Origin: Byssochlamys sp. IMV 00236 | Taxonomy: Eukaryota; Ascomycota; Eurotiomycetes; Eurotiales; Thermoascaceae | DNA: 64,000 bases | Direction of reading: 5' to 3' | Assembly: GCA_001931875.2 (NCBI GenBank) | Contig: MSJH02000650.1 | Span: 1-64,000 of the forward strand | Shown here: piece after piece, positions 48,648 through 59,935 of the stretch | Position numbering within the stretch: the first letter of the stretch is position 1 | How the letters are laid out: every line of letters starts with the position of its first letter | Translations under genes and position numbers: made by a program | Notes under the pieces: generated by a model | The model's input: only the letters and a program-made list of their open reading frames with translations | Databases searched by the model: none | What the model was told of the DNA's origin: nothing

Positions 48648-51314
48648 ATGTCCCATTCTCCCGAAAATGATCAGGACCGTCTGAATACTAAGAAGATGGC
48701 TATCCCCCGGCTTCCGGAGGGAGCAGAAGCTGCTTTCAGCTCCCCTGGAAGATTTCACCGTCGACACGTTCGCCGTGCCTGCGAGTCCTGCAGACAGAGG
48801 AAAACAAAATGTACTGGTGACAAATCTGGCTGTCGCAATTGTCGAGAGGCAGGCATCATCTGCTGTTATACAGATGGCAAGAGAGAGAAATCCAAGAGGT
48901 TCGTTGATTGGAGCGATTGATGCGAGTACACTTTGATATTGATAACGACGCGCAGACAGCTTGCCAGTCTTTCGGCTAAGGTTCAAGCATACGAGGACGT
49001 CATCCGCAAATTGAGCCTTAGCTTTGGCATCTCAGATGAACAGCTCATGAACAGTGCTATGTCAGCGGTACGCATGAGATCAACCGTCTAATTGTACATG
49101 CCTAACAGTTCCAGGAATCTCCCCATCGTTTGTCACTTCACCCTGACTTCCACATGGCCACGTCGAGAGGCAGACAAAACTCAGGGAGCTCCAGTTCCGG
49201 ATATCCACAATCCCGATCTTCTTCAGTCGGGTCATTTGACGAAGTTGACCGTGTTGAGGAAGACTTCAATCGAGATCATACGACGCGTGCCACTGGCTAC
49301 ATAGGAAAGAGCTCGGAAATTGCTTGGCTGCAAAAGTTAAGTAGGGAAGTCAGCCACGAATCAGAAGTTAAACAGGAGAGTCCATCCCATGAACGATACT
49401 CACCAGCAGCCAGCTCGAAAGATGAAGGGTCAATTGAACCTTCCATTGCTTCCTCGAGCTATTATTTAGATGATACGGAGATCACTATTCCAGCCCGAGT
49501 GGATCCATATGGCATGCCGTCTCGGGACGTCGCTGCCCGCTTGTTCAATGCCTACTTGGCTTCGGTTCACCCTTCATTTCCTATAATCGGTATTTCCACA
49601 TTCATCTCACAGTATCAGCTCTTCTTCAATCAACCTTCTGTGAAGCCTGGAAACAAGTGGCTGGCTATTTTGAATCTGATCTTCGCGATTGCTGCGAAGT
49701 ATTCCCACATTTCCCGTGCTGATTGGAGAGACAATGAAGACGATCATCAGCTATATTTTGCGAGAGCTAGGATGCTTAGTATGAATGATCAGCTTTTTGA
49801 TCATCCAGATCTCCAGCAAATACAGGTTGAAGGTCTAGCGTCATTTTACCTGCTAGCCATGGACCAGATAAACAGGTATGTTCAACATAACTGTCATACA
49901 CAGATACAATTCTGATTCCCGATTCGACAGAGCCTGGAAGCTTTGTGGAAACGCTGTTCGTGCGGCTGTGGCGCTCGGCCTGCATCTGAGGAACGTAGGT
50001 TCCTCCACATCCGACACCTCGAAAGAAATCCGATACCGTGTCTGGTGGTCCCTTTATACAATCGATCACCTGCTTAGCGTGATGACCGGTCGACCTACAT
50101 GCATAGTGGACAGCACCTGCACAACCCCACTGCCAGTTCCGTTCGACGAGTGCGATTTCCAAAAGGAAGAAGTGACTCAACTTATCGGTAACTCTTCTCG
50201 CAGAAATTCGTATACTCATGACAAAATGTCAGATTGTTCCAACACGCCAAGTCCGGCGCAGTTGGAAATTCCCAGCATGGAGCCGCCCTCTGCGAAGCTT
50301 TCAGAAGTCGGCTCTACTGAATGGTTGAAAGGCCTGGCTCCAAGCATGTCCCTTTACTTCCTACAGCTCTCGACTCTTACTTCAATATCCAAAAGGGTCA
50401 ATGCTAAGCTGTACAGTGCTGAGTCTGTCCAATCGCCCTGGCCCAGCATTGAATTTATGATTCAAAGCCTCATGCTGGAGACCGACTCGTGGCTCCTGAA
50501 CCTCCCAGAGCCATACGATTTCACATCAGTCCAGATGTCACAGGCTCTTCTGGGTCAGAGAATGAGCCTGGCATGTCTTTTCTACAGTACAAAGATCGCC
50601 ATAACTCGACCATGCCTCTGCCGGTTAGACGCTAGTCGACCGCATGGTAGCAAGTCCTATGATTTCTGCAGCAAGACCGCTGCTGAATGTGTTGATTCCG
50701 CGTGTCGCCTACTGAGGCTTCTGCCAGACGCGCCAGACTCGGCTCTGCTGTGCAAGATTGCACCATGGTGGTGTATGCTACACTATATCATGCAGGCTAC
50801 CACGGTTTTGCTGCTCGAATTGTCGTTTAGGGCACAGCATGTTCCAGACAAGGCGGCAACTGTCTCGAAGGCAGCAAAGACCGGAATTGAGTGGCTCCAC
50901 CACATGTCGACATTCAGTGCAGCTGCATCTCGAGCGTGGAAGCTCTGCGATGACTATCTTCGCCGCTTGGCGCCTCACGTTGGTGTCGAGGTCAACGATC
51001 TTCCATGCAATGATGAAGCTGTTATTAACGACATGCCGGCCGTAGACTTTTCTTCTGCTAGCTCCAGCTTTGACTCAACTTCCTGTCCGCTTATGGATCA
51101 CGCTTCTCCTCCTGCTCCGATTTTCCCTTATTCCTTGGAACAGCCGGACATGGCGGATTTTATCAAGCCTGAAAAATGTCCCCCCATTCGCAGCGGATAT
51201 GACGACTACCTGCCATACGACCCTGCTACAGGTCATCTGACCGGATCTTTCTTCCCATCGTCAACAAACCTCGATCTCGAACTTGGCTACATGTGGGGAG
51301 ATACAATGTGCTAA
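48648..51314 (+). CDS. Zn(II)2Cys6 transcription factor with fungal_trans domain (4 exons)
   Basis: Probable nuclear regulator. Exons 48648-48898, 48956-49067, 49115-49875 and 49931-51314 give 835 residues. An acceptor six bases earlier (exon from 49109) would add two residues in frame. ATG 48648 is preferred; another in-frame ATG at 48696 also precedes the zinc cluster, and the frame upstream of 48648 does not look like protein. The cluster is CESCRQRKTKC...CRNCREAGIIC (Cys45, 48, 55, 62, 65, 72). A short coiled region follows across the first intron (QLASLSAKVQAYEDVIRKL). The fungal_trans-like domain starts near residue 250 (DPYGMPSRDVAARLFNAYL, HPSFPIIG, KWLAILNLIFAIAAKYSH, QINRAWKLCG, YRVWWSLYTIDHLLSVMTGR). 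The layout resembles proteins annotated as Mut3-like C6 factors, but no target can be named. Confidence 0.88.
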
Positions 51315-52326
51315 AAGTCGTTGTACTATTTAATTCCTATCGCTTATCATCTCTTTGACTTCCTCTCATCTTCCATTCTACGGCATGTATACATATCACC
51401 GGCATCTTTTACCTTCATTCTAGACAGCTGGCTCTGGCATTGATTGCATTCAACTTTTCACCTACTTCATCCCAGCACACAAAAGTTTTACTTGTTCCTC
51501 TATCTTGAGATTTTGGGAAAGAAACTTGTTTGGAATCACATACGTCGCATGCTGACCTCTTGAGAACCCGGACCAAGTTCCCAATGCTCCATTGACACAG
51601 ATATATAAGACGATATACACGATGGAAAGTGGAGGAATGGGGCACCTTGGAAAGATGTTCTCGAATTTTGGTCCTCAAGACATTCTTTGTTTCTATAAAC
51701 CGTCTTGTGTATTGACTATAATCATTGCATTCTTTCTCCCCCCCTCATTTTCCGACATAATGCGATATTGGCTCTTCAATCCATCGCTATTGAATATGTT
51801 TTAGTGCTGTATAGACACATGTACTGTTGTAATTTCTCGAACTATAGATAAGAAAGAGGGGAAATTAAAAGTCTTATTTCTCGCTTTACTTCAGGCGTCA
51901 TGGGGAAATTCAGAGCTTCTCATTCTATTTCAAAGTTCTGCGTTCGAAACTCGAGGACGCATTCCTTATAGACGATAGTCTCTATATACTGGTGTACGAA
52001 GGTCTTTTGCCCTACTTGGGTAGTTACCCAGCTCCTCCAGGGCTGATGTAGGCTCGTTTCTCTCTCCCAGACACCGGGAATTCTCGTGGGACGTTATCCT
52101 AGCAGTTCAACTGGATACCAAACGAAAGCTTCCATACAAGTTTATCTATCCCAGAACCTCGGACCTCCTGTTCGGATTGACTCTCTGGGATAGTTTTATC
52201 GTTTAATATATCCTTGGAACGGCAACGAATTCTAGAACCCACTCAGAACCAAAAGCTCTGTACAACAATTATCCAAGGGAGCTTGAACCAAGGCTCATCT
52301 CAACAGGGCGAAAATAATGATTACAT

Positions 52327-52359
52327 NNNNNNNNNNNNNNNNNNNNNNNNNNNNNNNNN
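52327..52359. other. 33-base run of N (assembly gap)
   Basis: Unresolved bases in the assembly. The run is followed directly by 16 C, so true length and sequence here are unknown. Confidence 0.99.
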
Positions 52360-52375
52360 CCCCCCCCCCCCCCCC
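52360..52375. repeat. C homopolymer, 16 bases, at the gap edge
   Basis: Sixteen consecutive C adjoin the N run. This may be a real homopolymer that stopped assembly or a sequencing artefact. Confidence 0.9.
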
Positions 52376-52503
52376 AAGTCTCCATTACGACGGCTACATG
52401 ACGTCCTTTTTTCCCTCTTCTAGGAGTTGCCAAGGTTACCGAGCCTTCCTTATGAACCTGAGGATAAATTGTTCGTTTGATTTCTATAGGCCAATTGTGA
52501 AGA

Positions 52504-54199
52504 TTAAGATTCCCAGTTCCTCTTCTTTGCTGTGAAGAATAACCGCGCATCTTCCTCTTGTGAACCAGGGGGTAATGGGCCGGGGTATAATGGTCCGGTA
52601 GGGTTGCAGTTGAGGGAAATGATTTTAGAGTAGCGTATATCCACGCTCTCGGCCCTCCGGAGGGACCGGTCCATCCAGGAGATCGAATTCGTGGCGGGGG
52701 GCGATTTCCAGTACCGCAGAACCAGGCCCAGGAGGCCTCGTCCGTCGGCAACGAAGCGCTCGATAACGTCCAAGGCGGGCAGGAGGCGGCGGCGAATACC
52801 ACATCCTGTGTGATTGGAATCTATCTGATAGTCCGGAATTTGTCTGAGGGAGGCGATGATGGATGATATGTCCGATGGAGGGCCCGCCATCAATGAACGA
52901 GTAGCGCCCCCTTCCTCGTCTACAGAAGAGTCGTCTTCGGGATCAAGATCAAAGTCGGGGTCTATTAGGGTGGAACCCAGGAAGATTGTTTTCGTACGGA
53001 TAGCGAAGAAGCGAGTCATTTCGCCTAGATGGAATGCGTCACATGCTCTCGAGTTGCTGAAGCCCCAACGGCATTGAAACGGACGAGAACGAGATGCAGA
53101 TGTAGTGGTTGATCCTAATGGTGTGTTTGAAGCAGTAGGCTTCGGATCTCTAGAGTCCTCGAGTGCTCCATAGACACGAAGGAAGTGAGCTTGCAAGTCG
53201 GTAATCGTGTTAAGTACGCACTGACGCCGGTAGTATAACTCCTCTGAATAGCACAGACATAGTTAGTACTTAGGAAAAATGCGTAAATGGATGTTTAATG
53301 AGTATATCACCTTCCATTCCATGTGGTAAATACCACCAGCGTGGGCTCTCCGGATCATGAATTCCAACTCCATTGATCCATGACTTTGAGCCAATAAGCA
53401 CTAACGTATGCGTCAGGGTCTGGAAGATATTATGCTCTTCTAGATACATCGCAATGAATATTGTCTGTCGAACTCGCTCCTCGCTGTATTTTAACAAGGC
53501 GGAAGTGAATTTAAAAAGTGGAATCTTCCCTTTCCCAAACGCATATCCTGATCGTTTGAGCGTGTCTCGCACAATATCGGGAGAGTTCAGCAAGTCAGAT
53601 ATTTCGATTAGATTGGCCACGACAGATGTGGAGAGGTGCTTTATTTCAGCATCAAAGTCTGCCCGGGCGTGATCATCCAGAGAGTGAGCACAGAGTATCC
53701 TCAGGAAGACATCCACAGCGCTCGCGCGGAACCTCCTAGACAGACGCTCCACACTTAGATTCACGACAGGCAGCTCATCTGCATGAATACGGGCCGAATA
53801 CTCGTGCTCTTTCCTGAGCTGTGATATTTCCGTCTTCTTTTCCATGAATGCTCTACCCTCGTAGAATTTGTTTGGGTCAAGTAAAGCCGCGAAGTACGGA
53901 CTATGTCTCGTGAGATCCTCACTCGAAACTTGCCATTGATAATAGATTTCTGGTTCATTTGACACATTTGTATCACGGTCCTTATATTCAATGATAACGT
54001 CTCCTTGACTGGAGATGATCTTCCTGTTAGTCTTTGAACTGGACGATGCGCCACCCGGAGCCCGAAAGCCATTTGTGATAGAGGAACTTTCTTCTGACGT
54101 CCCGGACTGCACAGTTGCAGGAGTTGACACCCGTGAAGAGAATATTTTCTTCTCTGTCGACTCTTTCGAGACTGAAGGAAGTGGTGGATACTCCGTGTC
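52504..54199 (-). CDS. BTB/POZ-like fungal protein (2 exons)
   Basis: Exons 54199-53311 and 53243-52504 give 542 residues, joined in phase across a 67-nt intron (53244-53310). The start is the ATG of MDTEYPPLPSVSKES; an in-frame extension upstream looks non-coding in style. After a disordered Ser/Thr-rich start of about 60 residues comes a BTB-like segment (QGDVIIEYKDRD, YYQWQVSSEDLTRHSPYFAALLD split in blocks, FYEGRAFMEKK). It is followed by helical parts (FRASAVDVFLRILCAHSLDD, VANLIEISDLLNSPDIVRDT) that fit the end of a BTB fold. The second half has two CxxxF/CDAF elements and a Asp/Glu-rich loop and is unrecognised. Fungal BTB proteins of this kind lack assigned functions; protein-protein interaction is the usual role. 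Confidence 0.78.
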
Positions 54200-56139
54200 C
54201 ATGATGTCTAAAATAATTTGTCTCTCAAGATAACTGCAGACGGACGCGGCAGTGCTCGTCGTGACATTAAGACACTTCAGTTTTGTAGACACATCAATAG
54301 TGTCTTCAAGAATGGGCCAGAAATAAAGAATAGAAAATATGTGTCACGCAGATGCAAGCTGTTGATCGTCGGACTCAGTTGAGGATGTCATGACTAGTAA
54401 CACGCTTCCAAAATGTGAATCCTTGAGCGGCAGGTTGAAAGAATAAAGCGGGGCTATATCATAATCTCATGGCATCAATAGAGTAATTCGATTTCCAAAT
54501 ATAAGGCCAAGCAGTCCTAGGGAAGAGAAAGCATCGCCGCCGCAGACCGATGACAATTCGATGTCACGTGATGATTTATTCAGCATCCCCCACCGGATGC
54601 AGCTATTCTACTCTTGCAGAGATACCACACGGTGTTACGAATGTTGTAGGACCCAGGCCTCGAGCCAGTCTCTGCGACATCACAACCTGTAACGTGATTC
54701 TGCTAATGCTCTTCTCAGTTTTTTGGTGGCCAATTTATTGTTCTGATCACTTACATGATTCTGTTCCAGAAACCAGGCCGACTTAGAAGAGAGTCCTGCA
54801 GCCACGAGATACAAGAAACAAGTTGAGATAACTCAGGACAGTTGCAGAGGAGCAGTATTGCTGCTCCTGGAATGGATTAGATAAGTATCTCACCAGGATC
54901 TGGTCTGTACGACTTACTTATATACTAGGTAACCAACAGCGAATCAGCTAGTATACCCATGATTGCCGCGATTGGCATAGCAGACACTGGAACTCCGAGA
55001 CTCACTTCTCCAATGAAGATGTTGGATTCCAACCCTTTTTCTTATGATCGTGATAAACGGTAACATGAACATAGCATATTTTTCGAGGAATCTCTTGAAT
55101 CCTGCTGCGGTGAGCAGCTCTGCCAGTCGTGAAGTGAGCCCGGTGACGGTCGTCTCCTTGGCTTCGAACGCCTTGGCCAACTTGACCCTTACTTTTCCTG
55201 CAACTTGGAGACATGAAGCATAGCAGCGCCCATGCACGTCAATCAGAGCGAAGATTCCTTCCTTGAGGTCTTCGATCTCCAACCGTCAATACCGATACCA
55301 TGGAAGGCCCCCATGAGCCCACACCCGATGACAATACATATCAACAATCCTATACCTGTTATAATTAGTTAGTTAACTAAGAGGAGTCAAACTCCAAAGA
55401 GAGACCGTAAGTCAGCTCACCTCCAGGTCACGTGAGTCTGGTGGCTCCTCTGCCTGTTTAGCGTTGTTTTTAAACAACAGATTCCTCTCCATGTTTTACT
55501 TCCAGTCATGAAGATACATAGGACGGGGCCTCCATTATATATGGTTTGGTTACTAGTGCTGATAGCCAGTATGGATGCACTTCAGACATTGATACATCTC
55601 GGAGATTGCCTACCTAGCTACGGAGTTCCCGGCGGAGTTCTCAGTCATTGTTGAACGTAGCATGAAATTCTCGTCCTCAAATCAAATACTATGTGATGAA
55701 GACGATATACTATTGACCGGCCTATGATAATATCTGACGAAACAGGAAACCCTCCCAAATCTACCTCGAAGGCATACATGATATGCAATGAATATCGAAT
55801 AACGATGCCGTCCCTTTTCTATTCACGATTTCCTTCCCGAAAATAATATTCCTCCCAACGCAGGCATGCAGTCAATGTTGTGAGTCCACTAAGAAGACTT
55901 TTAATGGTGTTGTATAGCGTCCGAGATCACGCATCAGTCGAGGCCATCACCTCAAAAGTTATTCCGATATTTGCTATAATAAATCGGAAATAAAAACGCC
56001 GAGACGCAAGGTAGGAAACAAAAGATATCATCAGCCGGCCATGTCGTTAAGGCTCCCTGACTGGGTAGTCTAGTCGGTCGGTCAAGGAAATATATACTCG
56101 AAGCGAGAGAAAAAAAGGAAGGCGGATGGCACCTCAGGC
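54200..56139. other. intergenic with a possible gene relic near 55 kb
   Basis: No gene can be modelled. On the minus strand, 54944-55282 is open for 112 codons without an ATG at its start. It reads plausibly amphipathic (LTSRLAELLTAAGFKRFLEK). Just upstream, near 55290-55355, another frame is hydrophobic and Gly-rich (LLICIVIGCGLMGAFHGIGI). They could be exons of a small membrane protein or a decayed gene. Confidence 0.4.
54944..55355 (-). pseudogene. possible small gene or gene relic, unrecognised
   Basis: A hydrophobic Gly/Ile-rich stretch (about 55355-55290) is followed in another frame by a Lys/Leu-rich amphipathic stretch (55282-54944, 112 codons). The second frame has no ATG near its start, so it needs an upstream exon. 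I could not find a clean GT...AG pair joining the two. Either an unusual small protein gene or a disrupted copy; no family recognised. Confidence 0.25.
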
Positions 56140-57549
56140 TTATAGACCAAGCTTTACAATGGGAATGTAGAGAATGTTGGTTCTGTTCGGCTTGCGTCCG
56201 CTTTGTCGGGCAGTGCCAGCTTCCTTTTTGCTGGTTTCGTCACGAACGGCCATCGCTTGCTGAACAATAGCAGATAAGCGAGAGGCTTGAGAACTTTGTG
56301 TAGCTGGTCCAGATTCCGGCAGTGTTCCACTGGCAAGACAGTCAACCTCTTCCGTGCCATTTCCTCGCTGATTAGATGAGCGGTGCTCTCGGGCATCGGA
56401 TTCCTCGTGACTGGACGAATTGGCGGCAATCTCGGTAATGGGAGAGAAGACAATGAACCAGTCGGGAACCACATCTGAGTCGCGTCCACCAGCTTCTTCC
56501 CTGCTGCTGTGGGCTTCCGATGCACTGACCTCGTGCACATCAAGTATATCATCTGTCCGGGAAATGACCGTCCACGGTTCCTTGGAAACAAAGCCAATAA
56601 CGAAATCGCGATTGGCCCGCGCAGCCGCCAGACAACTCCGTCTGTACTCCGGAGTGAAAATACTAAGCCTCAAAGACGGCAGGCAGAGGACTAGTCCACG
56701 AACGAGCAGCGGTGGGGGAGGGATATCGTCCCCGGTGATAGTGAACTGCAGTAGTACATCTTCCACAGAGTCCCGGCGCTCAATGATTGAAGGCGACGAG
56801 AGCGAGGTTTCAGTGTGTTGGGTGATGGTCTGCGTGAGCGATATAGTGGAGGCTTTCCTTGGTGGAAGGGGCATGACATCTCCAAGATCTTTAGTTATGG
56901 CATAACTAGGAGTAAGCCCACCGTCGCCTGATTCGTCCTGGTCCACAAAGCTATCAGGTAACTGGTGATCATCCTGTGTTTGGTGGTCACCCTTTGTGCC
57001 CTCGGCCGTAATCTCAGTAGTAATAGTCTGCGCTATCACGGAAACTGTCTCGCGAGCGGCGTTTTTGAGCGTTGGGATTAGCATATCCGTTTCCTGCTTC
57101 TCGGCCATTACCCCAGATGCCCAGGCAGTTGCCAGGCCCGCCCATGAAGCCATGTTAAGCCTGCCCTTAGTATAGGACCTTCGGATGCATTCTATGATCT
57201 CTTTCCTCTGTCCGATAGATTCTGACTCGCGTTTTCCCAGAGAGCTCAGGTACGGATTCAGAATCCTTCCGCCTTCCCATAGTAAGAATCCATATGTCTT
57301 TGCCAGCACCATCAATTGGTTCACAGTCTCGTCGGACCAATCGTCGATTATGTCTGCCTGGATCTGGAGAATGGCGATCTGTGATCCGACCGCAGAAGCA
57401 AGCTGGAGCAGAGCCTCTGTGGTGGTAATCGTGTGGGACGCAGACACGCAAACGAGTTGGCCATGAGGCAATCCCGGCTTGGAGCGTTGAAGCATACGGA
57501 GATAAGTAATCAGCCGATTTACCGGCACTGGCGACGACGTGGAGGACAT
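56140..57549 (-). CDS. orotidine-5'-phosphate decarboxylase-like protein, probable pseudoenzyme
   Basis: Single exon, 469 residues. The ATG at 57549 is the first true ATG of the frame and has A at -3. Residues 25-170 follow the order of orotidine-5'-phosphate decarboxylase (OMPDC/Ura3): LVCVSASHTITTTEALLQLA against the family's LCVSAD...TTTKELLELAD, then LQIQADI (61-67) where OMPDC has LKTHVDI, WEGGRILNP (91-99) where OMPDC has FEDRKFADIG, and ASWAGLATAWAS against EWADITNAH. The substrate-site Lys and the Asp-x-Lys-x-x-Asp catalytic set are therefore missing. The rest is a Ser/Thr/Glu-rich extension with a hydrophobic block (LVRGLVLCLPSLRLSIF) and a basic-then-hydrophobic end (KPNRTNILYIPIVKLGL). 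Decarboxylase activity is unlikely; the present role is unknown. OMPDC normally has about 270 residues. Confidence 0.72.
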   Translation of the reverse strand: MSSTSSPVPVNRLITYLRMLQRSKPGLPHGQLVCVSASHTITTTEALLQLASAVGSQIAILQIQADIIDDWSDETVNQLMVLAKTYGFLLWEGGRILNPYLSSLGKRESESIGQRKEIIECIRRSYTKGRLNMASWAGLATAWASGVMAEKQETDMLIPTLKNAARETVSVIAQTITTEITAEGTKGDHQTQDDHQLPDSFVDQDESGDGGLTPSYAITKDLGDVMPLPPRKASTISLTQTITQHTETSLSSPSIIERRDSVEDVLLQFTITGDDIPPPPLLVRGLVLCLPSLRLSIFTPEYRRSCLAAARANRDFVIGFVSKEPWTVISRTDDILDVHEVSASEAHSSREEAGGRDSDVVPDWFIVFSPITEIAANSSSHEESDAREHRSSNQRGNGTEEVDCLASGTLPESGPATQSSQASRLSAIVQQAMAVRDETSKKEAGTARQSGRKPNRTNILYIPIVKLGL

Positions 57550-58714
57550 TTTGGGTTCCTGCTTGCCTCTTGAGGATGATTGGCACAAAGAAGGTCCCGA
57601 GGGGAAGACACAGGAAGGGTAGTAGTGATCTTAAACAATGACCTCGTCCGCAGTGACGCTAACAACAATGGAATACTAGGGGCGTTAATTACTGCAGATA
57701 GAGAATGACAGCTGGCTCCTAATGGCAGCAACTTAGCGATATTAAGTTAATTGACTCTCCACTCTGCAGATGAGCTGGCGGCTAAGCGATTGGCGTACGC
57801 CGCAGCAACGGTCGAGATCAATCTTGGCCACTCGGAGGCACGACCTCGACGCAGAGAGAGGGGACGCGACGATCAACAAGCCCAGGATCGATTGGTTGAT
57901 GAGTGCATGAAAAAGGATCGCAGGATCGATCCGCGAGCAATTAATACGACCACATATATCATAAATAGCAGTAATTGCAGAATTGACTGTTTCCCCCTGT
58001 ATTCATCAGCTTCTCCGCACGAGTGAGCTGTGTTGTTTCTGAAAGTGTACGTACGGAAGTGGTCTAGAGCTCCGGCTGTAATCTTAGCCTATCCGACAGG
58101 ACGGACTAGTATGAAAGCCCGGAATCTGGGTCCCTGTCTTCCGGCAGAACTCCTGTGTTCCTACCATGATGGTCGGTCATCTTATATCGATCTTTCAGTA
58201 GCTAACCGTTAGCAAATGCCCTCCTATGCTGCACGACCGTAGTGCTAGTGCTTGCATCCAGTGCTTGAGTTAATCTCGATATTCAAATTTCAGGAATTTG
58301 CTGACAAGACGCCAGGACGCCGAGAAGAGAAAAGAGATGGCGGTGTCGCGGCCCAGATGAAGCTAGGCAGATAGGCTAGGGTAAGCAGCAGCCCCTGTGG
58401 ATACGTTTGGGGTTGAGTTAACTCAGCAAAGCGTCCAGGCACGAGGGGCGATAATCGTCTGTTGACCATTTCTGCGCTGAAACTTGATCCATGCGACGAG
58501 CGGAGGGGAATTATCTCCTAGACCTCCGTACACTGCGTACAGCAGTTGTTTATAGCCCATAGTCCGCACCTCAAAGCATCTGTCCGCAAGCTGTGGACCA
58601 GCTCTTTTGCTTCGGTCTTGATGATCAGAAAGTAGCCAAGACGGCAATTAGTTATACTCTAGCCTTGGCCGGCATGTGTGAACAGGCCCACATATGGCTC
58701 GTTCAACTGCATTC

Positions 58715-58729
58715 ATTATTATTATTATT
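58715..58729. repeat. ATT trinucleotide microsatellite
   Basis: Five tandem ATT units in the spacer upstream of scs7. Confidence 0.8.
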
Positions 58730-59273
58730 GTTCTTATTACCGTTATCCTGTAAGGCTCATTGTCTCATCTGCCGGTTTCTGTATACCCTTGTACGGAGTA
58801 CTCGTAGATCGTGCCCCATCGGATTGAAGACGACAATGGGAAACCGGCTCTGTTTCTGATCGGTAATCTGCGTACATTCCAGTTCCAAAACAGTGGGTTT
58901 GGAAGCATGGCCAATCAAAGGGCCTATATCGCTGTTGGTGAACTATCTATCGTGATTCCTGCATCGGACCTGCTTCGCCTGGGTAAATAATCAGTCAATC
59001 CAGAAACCTTGATTAGAGAATAATGAGGCGACGATCCACTGACTAGGAGAATAAATTAGAGGTTCCGACACCCGGTGGATCGCTTAGAAGAAGAAGATCC
59101 TTGAAGCGATCTGTTCCAAGTTGGAGAGAGCGGCGATAGCGTCGAGTTAGACTAACTAGACAGATTGACGGGGCTGTGGGATGGATGATGGACGGGATTA
59201 ATTAGCGTCTCCTGAGATCGCCCTGTGCCTGAATAATAATGCCTGCCAATTTGGTGCCTGAACATTCCGCTGC

Positions 59274-59302
59274 TGCCTTGATGCCTTGATGCCTTGATGC
59301 CT
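59274..59302. repeat. 8-bp tandem repeat TGCCTTGA, 3.6 copies
   Basis: Three exact TGCCTTGA units followed by TGCCT, about 640 bp upstream of scs7. Confidence 0.85.
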
Positions 59303-59935
59303 CAGGTCACCGGGCATGTCTCAATCTGGATGTGAGTTAGGGCTTAGGGCTGCTTTCCCCGTGATGCCGAACGGCGTGATCCCGCAGCAAAGCCCGTGGA
59401 TTACTCTATTGTTCCCGCTTTGGGTCCCGTAATAACAATGTATTAGCAACTATTATGAGCTGAATGTATTGATATCCTCTGCGGCAAGACATGCATGGTT
59501 AGATCGTCCAGGATTCCTTCACCTCGTCACTGCACCCTTGAGAGCGACTATCCATCTGATCAAATTGTGGACGAGTACAATATTATCATTATAATCGCCA
59601 CCAACACTCCATTGACAGCTTGACCCCTTTGTCGGACCAACCAGTAAGGCAGCAATCTTCGGTCCCAGCAAACGGTCCCGTGCTGGGTTAATACCCGCAA
59701 TCTAAACTTATTTGTCCGCCTTCGAGGCCCTCACGCCACTCCTCGATTCATCGGCCATCCGATCTCTCCCCTTTTTCAACAATTTTCTTTTCATCGTCGG
59801 AACTCTCGGGTTTGGCGACATATCTGGATTCTTTTCTTCTACGAGCTGGTCCTGACCCAGAACTGTCAAGACAACCATACAGTCCCGTCTGTTCTCTTTT
59901 GCGTCGAAGATCTCCGCCGATATTTACTCAAAACC

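Larger units (their letters stand above)
51315..52503. other. intergenic between convergent genes, contains the assembly gap
   Basis: 3' regions of the Zn2Cys6 factor (plus) and of the BTB-like gene (minus). No credible coding frame. Open frames crossing 52.2-52.5 kb pass through unknown bases and a C homopolymer and are disregarded. Confidence 0.6.
57550..59935. other. intergenic, no gene seen
   Basis: Divergent spacer between the OMPDC-like gene and scs7, about 2.4 kb. A TTA microsatellite lies at 58715-58729 and an 8-bp tandem repeat (TGCCTTGA) at 59274-59302. A TACGGAGTACTCG motif occurs near 58792. Pyrimidine-rich DNA precedes the scs7 start. Open frames are short and unrecognised. Confidence 0.6.

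Noticed and set aside
52214..52802. Open frames crossing the N run
   Set aside because: They translate unknown bases and a C homopolymer; only the part ending at 52504 on the minus strand belongs to a gene.
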